This document shows positions 51,301 through 60,229 of a DNA stretch of 64,000 nt, piece by piece. The stretch lies in contig CAVRCG010000001.1 of assembly GCA_963719525.1 (NCBI GenBank), positions 992,001 through 1,056,000 of the forward strand. The letters run 5' to 3'. The notes beneath the pieces are model-generated. The model made no database searches, had not been told where the DNA came from, and worked only from the letters and a program-made list of their open reading frames with translations. Made by a program: the position numbers and the translations under genes. The stretch's first letter is position 1. Every line of letters starts with the position of its first letter. This DNA comes from Bernardetia sp963719525. Its GTDB lineage: Bacteria; Bacteroidota; Bacteroidia; Cytophagales; Bernardetiaceae.

Positions 51301-53302
51301 GATAATCAAGGCGAGGATTACTGACAAAACCAACTTCTATATCAGTAAAATTAACACCTGCATGACCAAAAAATGTAATCAAAGAAACTCCTTCATTAAT
51401 CTCCTTAGATATATCAATAAATTCTACAAAATCAGTTGTTTTTTTGGAAAGTATTTTTACTTCAGCTCCCAAATACTGACCTTCTGCAATGTCTGCAAAA
51501 CCTTCTACATAACGTTTAAAACTAGCGTGTTCGGAAGGCGTATATCCTCCACTAAGATGCAACAAACGTTTGCGCCAGCTTTGATTGCCTTCAATAGTTT
51601 CGTGTTCTTTTACTTTGTTGAGATAATCAATAACTTCTTTCGGACTTTTAGCAGAAAGGCGAGCAGTAGCAAGTGCCGGGTCCAAACTGTTAGTTATAAT
51701 TCCTGCTGTAAGCATGTGATCAGAACCTGGTAAGCCATACGGTGGAATATTATTACCAAGTGGATCAATAGGCAAAACACCTTCACTTTTACCCAAGAGA
51801 AACAAATATTCAGGATTTCCATTCGTAATCATATAATTAGAAAAACGACGAATAGAAAGAGGAGTTATTTCTCCATACGAAAAAATATCGTAGAGTTGTT
51901 GTATATCTACAATCAATGGTTTGTGATTGCCTCCTTGCCCAGAAGCACGATAATCTGCATAAGCTTGCACTACATCGGGATATTCTTTATACCCATCTCT
52001 CAAATTTTTTGAAGTAAGGATGATAAAGTCTGCATCTAGTGTAGTAATAGGTTTTATAGTTGTTTTTGTAATAGAAGCAACTTTCTTTGTAATTGTAGAA
52101 GCATAAATAATACGGTTTTGATTTGTATTTGGAACAATCATCGTTCTTTTATTCTCAACACTATCAGCTTGTATTTCGATTACGTTTTGAGGATCTGTAA
52201 TATCAAAAAAGCGACTAGAAGCAGTAGGATTTCCTATTTCAAGATACGATTTTGAAGTAGAATTACGCTGCAAATTAAATGTTTTTTCTGCTTCTCCGTT
52301 CATGCGAGTTGCTTGTGGATAGGTTGTCCAGCCTTCACAATAACTAAATCTACCCCTTCCAGAGGCTTGAAATAAGTCTTCTGTGATATAGATAAGACTT
52401 CCATTTGCAAAAATACCTAGTGAGTCGGGAATAGATACTGATCTTTTTACGACTTCGTAATTTTCGAATTCTGGCTCTGCAATTACACCTCTAGTAGAAT
52501 TCATATTATATACCATTCTAACTTTATTATAGGTATTTTCTTTTCCCACTATTCCCATTCCTATTTTTGCTTCTACCAAACTATCAGGCACATAATCCAT
52601 TACAGGAAGCCCATGAATAACACGAGGATTATTCATTCCATTCGTTATCAACACACTTGCAAAGCCTTTTCCCTCTTCCCAGTCACTCATCAAAGCACCT
52701 CTACCACCTGTAGATTGAAAACTCAACGGAAACAAAGGTCCAAATGTACTTAGATTAGGAAAAATAGCTCGATCTTCTTGAATATGAAAGCGTTCTGCTG
52801 TCTTATTTTGAGTGTTTTGTTCGTAATATTTTTGTGTACGCAAACCTGTCTGTGAAACACCTCTTGAATACGTAAGATAATAAACTGAAGTAGGTCCATA
52901 AATAGAATGACTTTCAATAGTTCGTTCAGTAGGGTCTGGAAACATTAATTTGTCGTGTTCTCCATCTCTTCTTTTTCCATAAAATTCTACATAATCTAAT
53001 GAATCTAATCTTCCATCTGCTTGTCCTTCTACATAAATCGGAATCTCTTGTCCGTGATAATACATTTGCAGACGATTAGGATTAATACTTAAAGGAACTC
53101 CTGCATCTACTAATTCTTGAAAGTTTAATCTATAAATACCGTCTTCATTTAAGGTAATTTTGTAATATACTTTATCATAATCTACCCAATTCATGTACTG
53201 ACTAAAATCAGCAGGAGGGAAATAAAGTTGTGCTTTTACTTGATTAGAGAAGGAAAATACTAATCCTACTACAAATAAAAAAGAATATATATGTTTGTTC
53301 AT
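48339..53302 (-). pseudogene. porU: Type IX secretion sortase PorU, frameshifted
   Basis: The C25 (gingipain-like) peptidase that removes C-terminal sorting domains and attaches cargo to the cell surface. After a signal peptide (SNQVKAQ), the peptidase holds SLITFFGHAGVNF (catalytic His) and LVNGCGTGNPYGSS (catalytic Cys); domains of beta type follow, and the end has YPYPNPF...GKIVRTITKDE...GVYLYKVDIRD, a sorting-type tail. Near 49608 GGCCTGCTGCTG should read GGC CCT GCT GCT, giving IGPAADWGTMFRSVDANTN; one C of a CCC run is missing, so the first frame stops after 1,239 residues. The joined gene is 1,654 residues, larger than the P. gingivalis protein. It follows porV, its usual partner. PorU is central to the pathway, so a real null is doubtful. 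Confidence 0.85.
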
Positions 53303-53530
53303 AGCTATAATGAAGTTTTTGTAAATCTTAAATGTATAATTTCTTTTGCTTTTCTTAGTTGTGATTATTGTATGTCTTGTAAGCTCTATTTGGTTAGTAA
53401 GGATAAACTATCTATTCTGTTAGTTTTAATTTAATTTAATTTAACATTCTGAACGAAGTGAAAGATATAATCATCTTAAAAACTTGCTATTATAACCGTT
53501 CTTTACCAGCAAATTTTTCAGTTCAATAAT

Positions 53531-54739
53531 TTACTCCCCTTTTTGGCTAGAATTTTTCAAAGAGTTAATTTGTTGTTGATTAAACATAAAACGAAGTGAA
53601 AAGACGTGCGAAAAAGGAACGATTGATTGGTCAAAGGCATTCGTAATAGCATAATCGATGACAAACTGTTTGACTACAATCCCTACACCAAAATTAGGTT
53701 GGTATGTCCAAGTTTTGCTACGGTCAAAATCTGTAACTTGTTGAAAATTACCTATTCCACCACGAAGATAAACTATATTTTTGTAATCTAATTCTACGCC
53801 AAAAGTAGGTGCAACAGAAGCAAAATCAGTTTTTATAACTGTATTTCTTTTTCCATCGAATGTAGTTTCTAACCCAAAACTTCCCATCACTCCAAACTGA
53901 CTATCTTTAGTACGCCAAGGATAAGAAGCTCCCAAAGTAAGGCGAGGTAAAGTTACTTCTAATGAATTGGTCGGAATCTCGTTTCCTGTTCTTGAAAACG
54001 TTTCTCTAACAGCCTCACTATTAAATGAATAAGCATTATATGTTCCTGTAATATCACGTCCCATTATTCCAATTTGCCAATTTTTTATTTGCGTTTGCAT
54101 ACCTATATCAATCCCAAAACCCCAAGAAGTAGCGAAAATACCTGCCGAACGGTGTACTACTTTTGCACTTGCTCCCAAATAGATAGGATATTTTTTTTCT
54201 GCTCTATATTCTTTTTCTTCTGTCGCTTGTCTTTCTTTTATATTCAAACTCATTGCCCGAGCATACGAAAACATAAAGGCATAAGAAGCCTCTGCAAACG
54301 AACCTACATTATTATAATCTACACTTCCGTTTTCATCTATTAAAAAACGAGTATCAGGAATATCATCAATGCCAAAACGAATAACTGTAAAAGCAATTCG
54401 GTTGGTAGAATCAATAGCAGCCGAAAAACCTCCATAATCATAATTAGCAATCCCACCAAAATAAGAGACGTGCATTAGCGAAAGTTCGTATTGCTCCTTC
54501 GAACGCATCAAACCTGCTGGATTCCAATACGCTGCCGTTACATCGTTAGTAAAAGAAACAGGAGTAGATGCCATTGCTAGTCCTCTTGCTCCTACTCCAA
54601 TAGCCAAAAATTCGTTACTGTATTTTGGAGCATTTTGAGCGTACAAAGAAAACGAAATAGTTGCAAAAATTATTGTAAGAAATAATGTAACAACAAATGT
54701 TCTTATAAAAGAAAAATAAGCAGTATAAATAGAAATCAT
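53531..54739 (-). CDS. porV: Type IX secretion protein PorV
   Basis: An outer-membrane beta-barrel of the PorV/LptO family (FadL-like fold). It accepts cargo as it leaves the SprA translocon and presents it to PorU. After a signal peptide (SLYAQNA), EFLAIGVGARGLAMASTPVS and VTAAYWNPAGL are the hallmark N-terminal segments. The body has barrel strands and closes with HVFSLRFMFNQQ. The 402 residues are typical. porV then porU on the same strand, 228 bases apart, is the expected order. Start ATG 54739. Confidence 0.92.
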   Translation of the reverse strand: MISIYTAYFSFIRTFVVTLFLTIIFATISFSLYAQNAPKYSNEFLAIGVGARGLAMASTPVSFTNDVTAAYWNPAGLMRSKEQYELSLMHVSYFGGIANYDYGGFSAAIDSTNRIAFTVIRFGIDDIPDTRFLIDENGSVDYNNVGSFAEASYAFMFSYARAMSLNIKERQATEEKEYRAEKKYPIYLGASAKVVHRSAGIFATSWGFGIDIGMQTQIKNWQIGIMGRDITGTYNAYSFNSEAVRETFSRTGNEIPTNSLEVTLPRLTLGASYPWRTKDSQFGVMGSFGLETTFDGKRNTVIKTDFASVAPTFGVELDYKNIVYLRGGIGNFQQVTDFDRSKTWTYQPNFGVGIVVKQFVIDYAITNAFDQSIVPFSHVFSLRFMFNQQQINSLKNSSQKGE

Positions 54740-54866
54740 TAAGTTAATGAATAATAATAAAGTAAAATAAATAGAAGATAAAAATTACAATTTTAATTGA
54801 TTACCTCTATAGAATAATTAACTAACTACCAGACCAATACAATCGGTTTTTGAAAAAATATTTTTA

Positions 54867-54874
54867 CAAAGATA
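54867..54874 (-). promoter_or_regulatory. Candidate -7 element (TATCTTTG) for porV
   Basis: The minus strand reads TATCTTTG, a perfect TAnnTTTG, 128 bases before the porV start. A TTTTG lies upstream at about 23 bases spacing, slightly long. Confidence 0.3.
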
Positions 54875-54980
54875 CAAAAATCAATAAATTTTGTTTTCAA
54901 AACAGATTGATTACCAAATTATTTGGTAGCATTCTCCATAAGTAAAAATCATAAATAATCTACAACTTATTATAAATAGC

Positions 54981-55015
54981 AAAAGGCTTTCCAATACGAA
55001 TATAGAAAGCCTTTT
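54981..55015 (-). terminator. Rho-independent terminator
   Basis: AAAAGGCTTTC pairs with GAAAGCCTTTT (11 bp). It follows the stop of the coiled-coil protein by 28 bases and could also work in the other direction. Confidence 0.7.
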
Positions 55016-55042
55016 TTTGGATAAAATTAGCACAAAGTAGGA

Positions 55043-55498
55043 TTAATCCCACTCTTTGTCTGAAAACTCTTCTTTTACTTTGCCACTATTGTCAAACCAT
55101 TCTGGCAAACCGTAAGCATATCCTTTTTTACCAGGAACGTTATAACTTTGAATACGGTCTTTCAATTTGTAAAGCGCAGCCGACAAAGCTCTATCTACTT
55201 GAATGGCACTACGATCACCGATACGTTCGTCTTCGAAGGCTAGGTCACGCATTTCATATTTAAACAAAAGCTCGTTTTTTTCTTGCAGTTTGTCTAAAAT
55301 AAATTTTTCCCATTGAATACGTCCACGACGCATTCCTCGCTCACCAGTACTAAAACTACTGCTTCTCTCCTCTCCCTTTAAACGTGCAAGAACGGCACGA
55401 ATATCTTCTGATTCTTTGGTAATAGCAGCCAAACGACGCTCATAACGAGCAGTAATTTCTGCAAGTTGTTGTTCACTAAAATTGACAGATCTTGTCAT
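55043..55498 (-). CDS. Coiled-coil/helical protein of unknown function
   Basis: A 151-residue cytoplasmic protein without signal or membrane helix. Residues 5-45 form a coiled coil (LAEITARYERRLAAITKES); an SSSFSTGERGMRRGR linker follows. The C-terminal half (LQEKNELLFKYEMRDLAFED, then VDRALSAALYKLKD and KKGYAYGLPEWF) looks like a winged-helix-type domain. It could bind DNA, which is a guess; I do not recognise the family. ATG 55498. It has a long upstream gap and its own terminator. Confidence 0.65.
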   Translation of the reverse strand: MTRSVNFSEQQLAEITARYERRLAAITKESEDIRAVLARLKGEERSSSFSTGERGMRRGRIQWEKFILDKLQEKNELLFKYEMRDLAFEDERIGDRSAIQVDRALSAALYKLKDRIQSYNVPGKKGYAYGLPEWFDNSGKVKEEFSDKEWD

Positions 55499-56061
55499 AA
55501 TGTTGATAAATTTAATTGATTATTTTGGGTAAATACAAGCAAAAAAAGATTATTTTTCTTTATTAGAATAAAGAGGAATTATCTATTAAAGAATTATATA
55601 TTGAATTTTAAAAGAAAATCTACATACATCTTTTTTTTAAAGATCTTTTACAAATTTATTCTTAACTTTTATTCTTATTTCTTCCTCATTCTAAAGACAA
55701 TATAGAACAAATAAGGGGTATATTTATATTGCCTTGAAACTGAACTTAAATTTTGAATAAATGTCTATTTTCGTGTTTTATATAAAAATGATATTCAAGA
55801 ATATAGTATATAAATGACTTTCTTGTATGGCAAAAATAACAAAGTTTTCTTAATAACAATAGATTTTGTAAAATTTTTTTAAGATTTTTGAATTTTTTTT
55901 TGTTTTTAATAAATATAAACACCTTTTTACCAGTTTGGTATACATAAATCTATTCTTTTTATTTTAAATTATTTTGTGAAGACACAATACAAAAATACGC
56001 CTTCAGTTTTCGTTTTTATCAAACAAGAATTCTAATTTTTGAATTGAAGACTCTGTTTCAA
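55499..56061. other. Intergenic region, nothing recognised before the repeats
   Basis: About 560 bp of A+T-rich sequence with long T and A runs. There is no open frame or hairpin of note until the repeat cluster begins at 56062. Confidence 0.4.
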
Positions 56062-56204
56062 TAAACGTTATCACGGTTATCTACAGGTCTAACAATCAAT
56101 TAGTTATAGAAAAACAAAACAGTCTTATTTTTCCATAACGACAGGTTTGCAAACCTGTCGTTATGGAAAAATGAACATTACTAAATCAACCGTGATAACG
56201 TTTA
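56062..56204. repeat. Nested inverted-repeat element, variant arms (143 bp)
   Basis: Outer arms TAAACGTTATCACGGTT (56062) and its perfect complement (56188-56204), 17 bp. The core 56128-56171 is a perfect 44-bp palindrome. It starts TTTTTCCATA and is centred on GTTTGCAAAC like the element at 56202, but the stem between reads ACGACAG instead of AAATAGG, changed on both sides. Confidence 0.9.
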
Positions 56205-56383
56205 ATAGGAGTAACATGTATCAAATTCTGTATACGATTTCATTTTTGTCGAAATAATAGTTTGCTTTTTCCATAAAATAGGGTTTGCAAACCCTATTTT
56301 ATGGAAAAAAGACGATAGCACAAAATAAAATTAGGGAAATATTTGTCTTTATTAAAATGTCGCTCATGTTGTCGCTCATGTTG
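56202..56383. repeat. Nested inverted-repeat element, copy 4
   Basis: It begins within the last bases of the previous element: TTAATAGGAGTAACAT. The core 56266-56309 is a perfect 44-bp palindrome (CCATAAAATAGGGTTTG and mate). The right arm GTCGCTCATGTT is duplicated in tandem (56359 and 56371), and the outer arms only partly match. Same spacers as copies 1-3. Confidence 0.85.
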
Positions 56384-56397
56384 ATGTTTAAAATAGT

Positions 56398-56541
56398 TAG
56401 GGTAAACGCACGAAACTTTTTATACTGCTTTTAGTGTGTTTAAACACACTTTAACTATCAGAGTAAATTCAATTTACAAAGTTAAAAACTAGCTTGATTT
56501 GCTTTAAACGAGTACAATTTTTTTTTCGTGCGTTTACCCTA
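56398..56541. repeat. Nested inverted-repeat element, third type (144 bp)
   Basis: Outer arms TAGGGTAAACGCACGAAA (56398) and its perfect complement (56524-56541), 18 bp. The core is an 18-bp perfect palindrome, AGTGTGTTTAAACACACT (56433-56450). Sequence is unrelated to its neighbours, but arm length, total length and design agree. It ends 110 bases before the LysM gene. Confidence 0.9.
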
Positions 56542-56651
56542 TAAAATAGTTTTAAAAACTTTTTCTTATCTTTTGGCTTTATTCTAATGGGATTTCACAA
56601 TTCTATTTTTTAGACTTATTTTTTCAAAATTTTAATTTATATTTTTTTACT

Positions 56652-57143
56652 ATGGGATTATTTTCATTCATTAAAGACGCAGGCTCAAAGATATTTGGCA
56701 AGAAAGACGAAAAAAGACAAGCTCCAGACCCTCAAATCGCAAAGCATATAGAAGAGGAACAGGCTGTAGAAAAATCCAAACTTCAATCACTTCAAGATCA
56801 AGTACGTGCTTTGAACATTCCTATCGAAAACATGAATCTTGCTTTTGGGCAGTCTGTAACCGTAACAGGAAGAACAGAAACGAATGCAGACCGTGAAAAA
56901 ATTATTCTAGCTATCGGAAATACAGAAGGCGTTTCAATTGTAGAAGACAAAATTGCAGTAACAAATCCAGAGCCAGATGCACAGTTTTATACTGTAAAGA
57001 AAGGTGATAGTTTGTCCAAAATTGCAGGTGAATATTATGATAATGTAAAAGCATTTCCTATTATTTTTGAAGCCAATCAACCGATGCTTAAAGATCCAAG
57101 TTTGATTTATCCTGGACAAGTATTGCGTATTCCTGCTCAATAA
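56652..57143 (+). CDS. BON-LysM protein (Kbp/YgaU-like)
   Basis: A 163-residue protein with no signal peptide. A short N-terminal helix (GLFSFIKDAGSKIFGKKDE) is followed by a BON domain (about 45-105) and a LysM domain (about 110-160: QFYTVKKGDSLSKIAGEYYD ending PGQVLRIPAQ). This is the architecture of E. coli Kbp (YgaU), a cytoplasmic potassium-binding protein. The same role is likely, but not proven here. It is a single gene with a strong terminator 22 bases after the stop. Start ATG 56652, just past the repeat cluster. Confidence 0.88.
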   Translation: MGLFSFIKDAGSKIFGKKDEKRQAPDPQIAKHIEEEQAVEKSKLQSLQDQVRALNIPIENMNLAFGQSVTVTGRTETNADREKIILAIGNTEGVSIVEDKIAVTNPEPDAQFYTVKKGDSLSKIAGEYYDNVKAFPIIFEANQPMLKDPSLIYPGQVLRIPAQ

Positions 57144-57165
57144 GTTGTTCGTTTTTTTCAAATTT

Positions 57166-57200
57166 AAAAGACCTTTGTATTTTTGGTACAAAGGTCTTTT
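57166..57200 (+). terminator. Strong rho-independent terminator
   Basis: A perfect 14-bp stem, AAAAGACCTTTGTA with TACAAAGGTCTTTT, 7-base loop, then T-rich. It separates the LysM gene from the Crp-type gene and shows that the latter must start after it. Confidence 0.9.
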
Positions 57201-57237
57201 TTATGCTTTTTTTCTAATTATTTTTTATCTTGAAATT

Positions 57238-57783
57238 ATGAACCCACTACAAATTCTCAAAGAAGCAATAGATAGAAAAGCTCCAAATTTATGGAATAAA
57301 GAAATTACTCTTTCAAGAAATGAAATCTTAGTACGAGCTGGAACTATCGATAATTGGATTTATTATGTAGAAAGTGGTGCATTACGGATTTGTGTAGAAA
57401 GTGAAAACGAAATTCATACTACTCGCTTTGCTTATCGTGGTTCTTTAGTTACTGTTTTGGATTCTTTTTTTAGAAATAGTCCGACTATTTATTCTATTGA
57501 AGCAATCAGAAAATCAAAAGTAATTCGAATGAATAAAGAGGACTTTAAAAACTTTGTTTTGTCTAATACAGAATACACAAATTTGTGGCGAATATTATTA
57601 GAAGAACTCGTTTTGCAACAGCTAGAACGAGAAATTGATTTATTACAGAGTTCGCCTATTGAGCGTTATAAGCGTGTTTATGAGCGAAGCCCACAACTTT
57701 TTCAAGAAATTCCTCATAAATATATCGCTGCTTATCTTCGAATGACTCCCGAAACGTTTAGTCGATTGCATTCGGCTAAATGA
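57238..57783 (+). CDS. Crp/Fnr-family transcription regulator
   Basis: A 181-residue protein. The cyclic-nucleotide-binding-type beta barrel covers about 15-115 (EILVRAGTIDNWIYYVESGALRICVE; FRNSPTIYSIEAI), with a dimer helix after it and a short helix-turn-helix end (IPHKYIAAYLRMTPETFSRL). The family's Arg/Ser for cAMP is not evident, and there is no Fe-S cysteine set, so the effector is unknown. An earlier in-frame start at 57145 would run through the terminator stem, so ATG 57238 is used. Convergent with the Uma2 gene. Confidence 0.85.
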   Translation: MNPLQILKEAIDRKAPNLWNKEITLSRNEILVRAGTIDNWIYYVESGALRICVESENEIHTTRFAYRGSLVTVLDSFFRNSPTIYSIEAIRKSKVIRMNKEDFKNFVLSNTEYTNLWRILLEELVLQQLEREIDLLQSSPIERYKRVYERSPQLFQEIPHKYIAAYLRMTPETFSRLHSAK

Positions 57784-57795
57784 TTGACTTTATTT

Positions 57796-58437
57796 CTACT
57801 CTTCTGCTTTAAAACCAATTTTTCTATAAATATCTTCTAACTTGATTTTACATTCTCCAATTAGTGCATCTTCTTCACTATATGTTTTTATCTTAAAATC
57901 TCCGTCTTCATCTCTTGTATAAGCGATAATAAATTTGTTTTCACTACTTACAATAACGTAATTCTGAAGACTATCTAATTTTAAATAGCAATCCATTTTT
58001 TCGCTTAAATCATACTGTGCTGTGCTTTTGGAAGAAACTTCAATTATAATTTTAGGGTTTAACAAAACTTCTAATCCATTTCTTTTCTCTTCTGCAATTT
58101 CTACATTATCACAAACTACAGTAATATCAGGATAAAAATAGTCATCACACTCAGGAACGTAAACCAGAAAATCACTTGGATAAACTTGACATTCTTTAGT
58201 TTTCAAACAAACATAAAGTTCTCCAATCAAATTCCCTACTATTCGATTATGGATTTCTTGCGCTCCTGCCATGGCGATTATTTTGCCGTTATGGTATTCG
58301 CTTTTTGTTTCTGCTACAGCTTCTCTGTCTAAATATTCCTCTTTAGAAACAAACTCTTCTTTCTTCTCCTTTTTATCTTTTGTAGAAGTTTTACTTTTTC
58401 TAAATTTTTCTTGTTTTGTTTTATCTTTTATAGCCAT
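57796..58437 (-). CDS. Uma2-family (DUF820) endonuclease-like protein
   Basis: A 213-residue protein of the Uma2 family, which has a PD-(D/E)xK nuclease fold. The first 30 residues are lysine-rich (KDKTKQEKFRKSKTSTKDKK), then EYLDREAVAETKSEYHNGKI, DFLVYVPECDDYFYPDITVV (Asp of the nuclease site) and NPKIIIEVSSKSTAQYD with the Glu. Such genes are often found in multiple copies with unknown function. Just upstream, the 5' end with the first codons has been duplicated (58551-58641). Confidence 0.8.
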   Translation of the reverse strand: MAIKDKTKQEKFRKSKTSTKDKKEKKEEFVSKEEYLDREAVAETKSEYHNGKIIAMAGAQEIHNRIVGNLIGELYVCLKTKECQVYPSDFLVYVPECDDYFYPDITVVCDNVEIAEEKRNGLEVLLNPKIIIEVSSKSTAQYDLSEKMDCYLKLDSLQNYVIVSSENKFIIAYTRDEDGDFKIKTYSEEDALIGECKIKLEDIYRKIGFKAEE

Positions 58438-58641
58438 AATTTTATTCTATTAAAAATTTGATAAATCAAATCTCAATGATGTTGTTGGTGTCGCTTCGCT
58501 AAAACACCAACAACGGCATCGGAGTATCCTTCTTATTCTAGCCTTTGTATCCTTTATAGCCATACTTTTGTTCTATTAAATTTGATAAATCAAATCAATG
58601 ATGTTGTTGGTGTCGCTTCGCTAAAACACCAACAACGACAT
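58425..58641. repeat. Direct duplication of the Uma2 5' end with a hairpin
   Basis: Copies at 58425-58519 and 58551-58641 share TTTATAGCCAT, TTCTATTAAA, TTTGATAAATCAAA and a perfect 11-bp stem (GTTGTTGGTGT with ACACCAACAAC, stems at 58481/58504 and 58603/58626). The second copy contains a leftover ATG and the codons MAIKDTKA on the minus strand, a vestige of a second Uma2 gene start. It ends seven bases after the glyA stop. Confidence 0.8.
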
Positions 58642-58647
58642 ATTACA

Positions 58648-59937
58648 TTAAACGCTCATTTCCAGTTCTTTATACAACGGAAAATCTTTCATCCAGTTAT
58701 TGATTTCCGAACGAACGTCAGCAATTACTTTCTCATCATCAGCATTTCTCAACACTTTATCGATTAGCTCAACGATGCGTTCCATGTCGCTTTCCATCAT
58801 TCCACGAGTAGTAATGGCAGCCGTTCCGATACGCATTCCAGAAGTAACAAAGGGAGATTTGTCATCAAAAGGAACCATGTTTTTATTGAGTGTAATGTCT
58901 GCTTTTACCAATGTGTTTTCTGCTTTTTTGCCTGTAATATCTTTGTTTCGAAGGTCAATAAGCATCAAATGATTATCCGTTCCACCAGAAATAATTTTGT
59001 AATCTCTAGCCATAAAAGCCTTTGCCATTGCTTGTGCATTTTTGGCAACTTGCTTGATATAGGTTTTGAATTCAGGTTTTAGAGCTTCTCCAAATGCAAT
59101 TGCTTTTCCTGCAATTACGTGTTCTAAAGGACCTCCTTGTGTACCAGGGAAAACTCCAGAATCCAATAAAGCAGACATCATTCTCACATTTCCTTTCATA
59201 TCTTTATGTCCAAACGGATTTTCAAAATCTTTACCCATCATAATAATTCCACCTCTAGCACCACGCAAAGTTTTGTGTGTTGTAGAAGTTACAATATGAC
59301 AATGTGGCAACGGATTATCCAAAATTCCACCAGCAATAAGTCCAGCAGGATGAGCAATATCAGCCAATAAAAGCGCACCCACACTATCAGCAATCTTACG
59401 CAAACGAGCATAATCCCACTCACGAGAATACGCAGAAGCACCACAAATAAGTAATTTTGGTTTTACTTCTTTTGCCTTTTTTTCTACTTTATCCCAATCG
59501 ATAAGTCCTGTTTCTTTTTCTACTCCATAAAAGTGTGGTTCGTATAATTTTCCCGAAAAATTAACCGTCGAACCGTGTGTAAGGTGTCCACCGTGTGAAA
59601 GGTCAAAGCCCAAAATCTTATCTCCAGCATTCAAAACTGCTAACATAACGGCTGCATTTGCTTGCGCTCCCGAATGGGGTTGAACGTTTGCCCACTCTGC
59701 ACCAAAAAGTTCTTTCAAACGATCGATAGCTAACTGCTCTACTTTATCAACAACTTCACAACCACCATAATAACGCTTTCCTGGTAATCCTTCGGCATAT
59801 TTATTTGTCAGAACACTTCCCATTGCTTCCATTACTTGTGGAGAAACAAAGTTTTCAGAAGCGATTAATTCTATTCCGTGTTCTTGTCTTTGGCGTTCTT
59901 GTTCTATTAAATCAAAAATTTTAGTATCTCGTTGCAT
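58648..59937 (-). CDS. glyA: Serine hydroxymethyltransferase
   Basis: Interconverts serine and glycine with tetrahydrofolate, the main source of one-carbon units. PLP enzyme with ELIASENFVSPQVMEAMGSVL, KYAEGLPGKRYYGGCE, LSHGGHLTHGS and the PLP lysine segment STTHKTLRGARGGIIM; GTQGGPLEHVIAGKA follows. 429 residues is normal. Cytoplasmic dimer or tetramer. Single gene, ATG 59937, with a repeat element in the upstream gap. Confidence 0.97.
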   Translation of the reverse strand: MQRDTKIFDLIEQERQRQEHGIELIASENFVSPQVMEAMGSVLTNKYAEGLPGKRYYGGCEVVDKVEQLAIDRLKELFGAEWANVQPHSGAQANAAVMLAVLNAGDKILGFDLSHGGHLTHGSTVNFSGKLYEPHFYGVEKETGLIDWDKVEKKAKEVKPKLLICGASAYSREWDYARLRKIADSVGALLLADIAHPAGLIAGGILDNPLPHCHIVTSTTHKTLRGARGGIIMMGKDFENPFGHKDMKGNVRMMSALLDSGVFPGTQGGPLEHVIAGKAIAFGEALKPEFKTYIKQVAKNAQAMAKAFMARDYKIISGGTDNHLMLIDLRNKDITGKKAENTLVKADITLNKNMVPFDDKSPFVTSGMRIGTAAITTRGMMESDMERIVELIDKVLRNADDEKVIADVRSEINNWMKDFPLYKELEMSV

Positions 59938-59973
59938 AATGTTTTTTATTTTAATGTTTTATTTTCAATATAT

Positions 59974-60120
59974 TGTAACATAAATTTATTTGTGTTTTTC
60001 TACCGTCGTTAAGACTTCGCCGTCAACGAGGATTATCACTCAAAAACCTCAACGACGGCTTTAGCCTCGTTGACGGTGGAGTATAAAACACTACCATTTT
60101 GTTAAAAAACTTGTGTTACA
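59974..60120. repeat. CGTCGTTGAGG nested hairpin element, copy 3
   Basis: Arms TGTAACATAAATTT (59974) and AAACTTGTGTTACA (60107-60120), with two mismatches. The core keeps ACCGTCGTT and CCTCAACGACGG, and CGTCAACGAGG with CCTCGTTGACGG, the best-paired version of the second hairpin. Lies between glyA and the thioesterase gene. Confidence 0.75.
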
Positions 60121-60229
60121 CAGTATTCAATATTGAATGAAGAAAGTTAGGTTTTTCAAAAATACAAAATTTTAGTGTATAATTAATTTTCAAACAAGTA
60201 AATTATTTCTTCTTTTCACATGAAATAAA

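Noticed and set aside
57145..57237. Upstream start for the Crp-type regulator
   Set aside because: The extension would be translated through a perfect 14-bp terminator stem.
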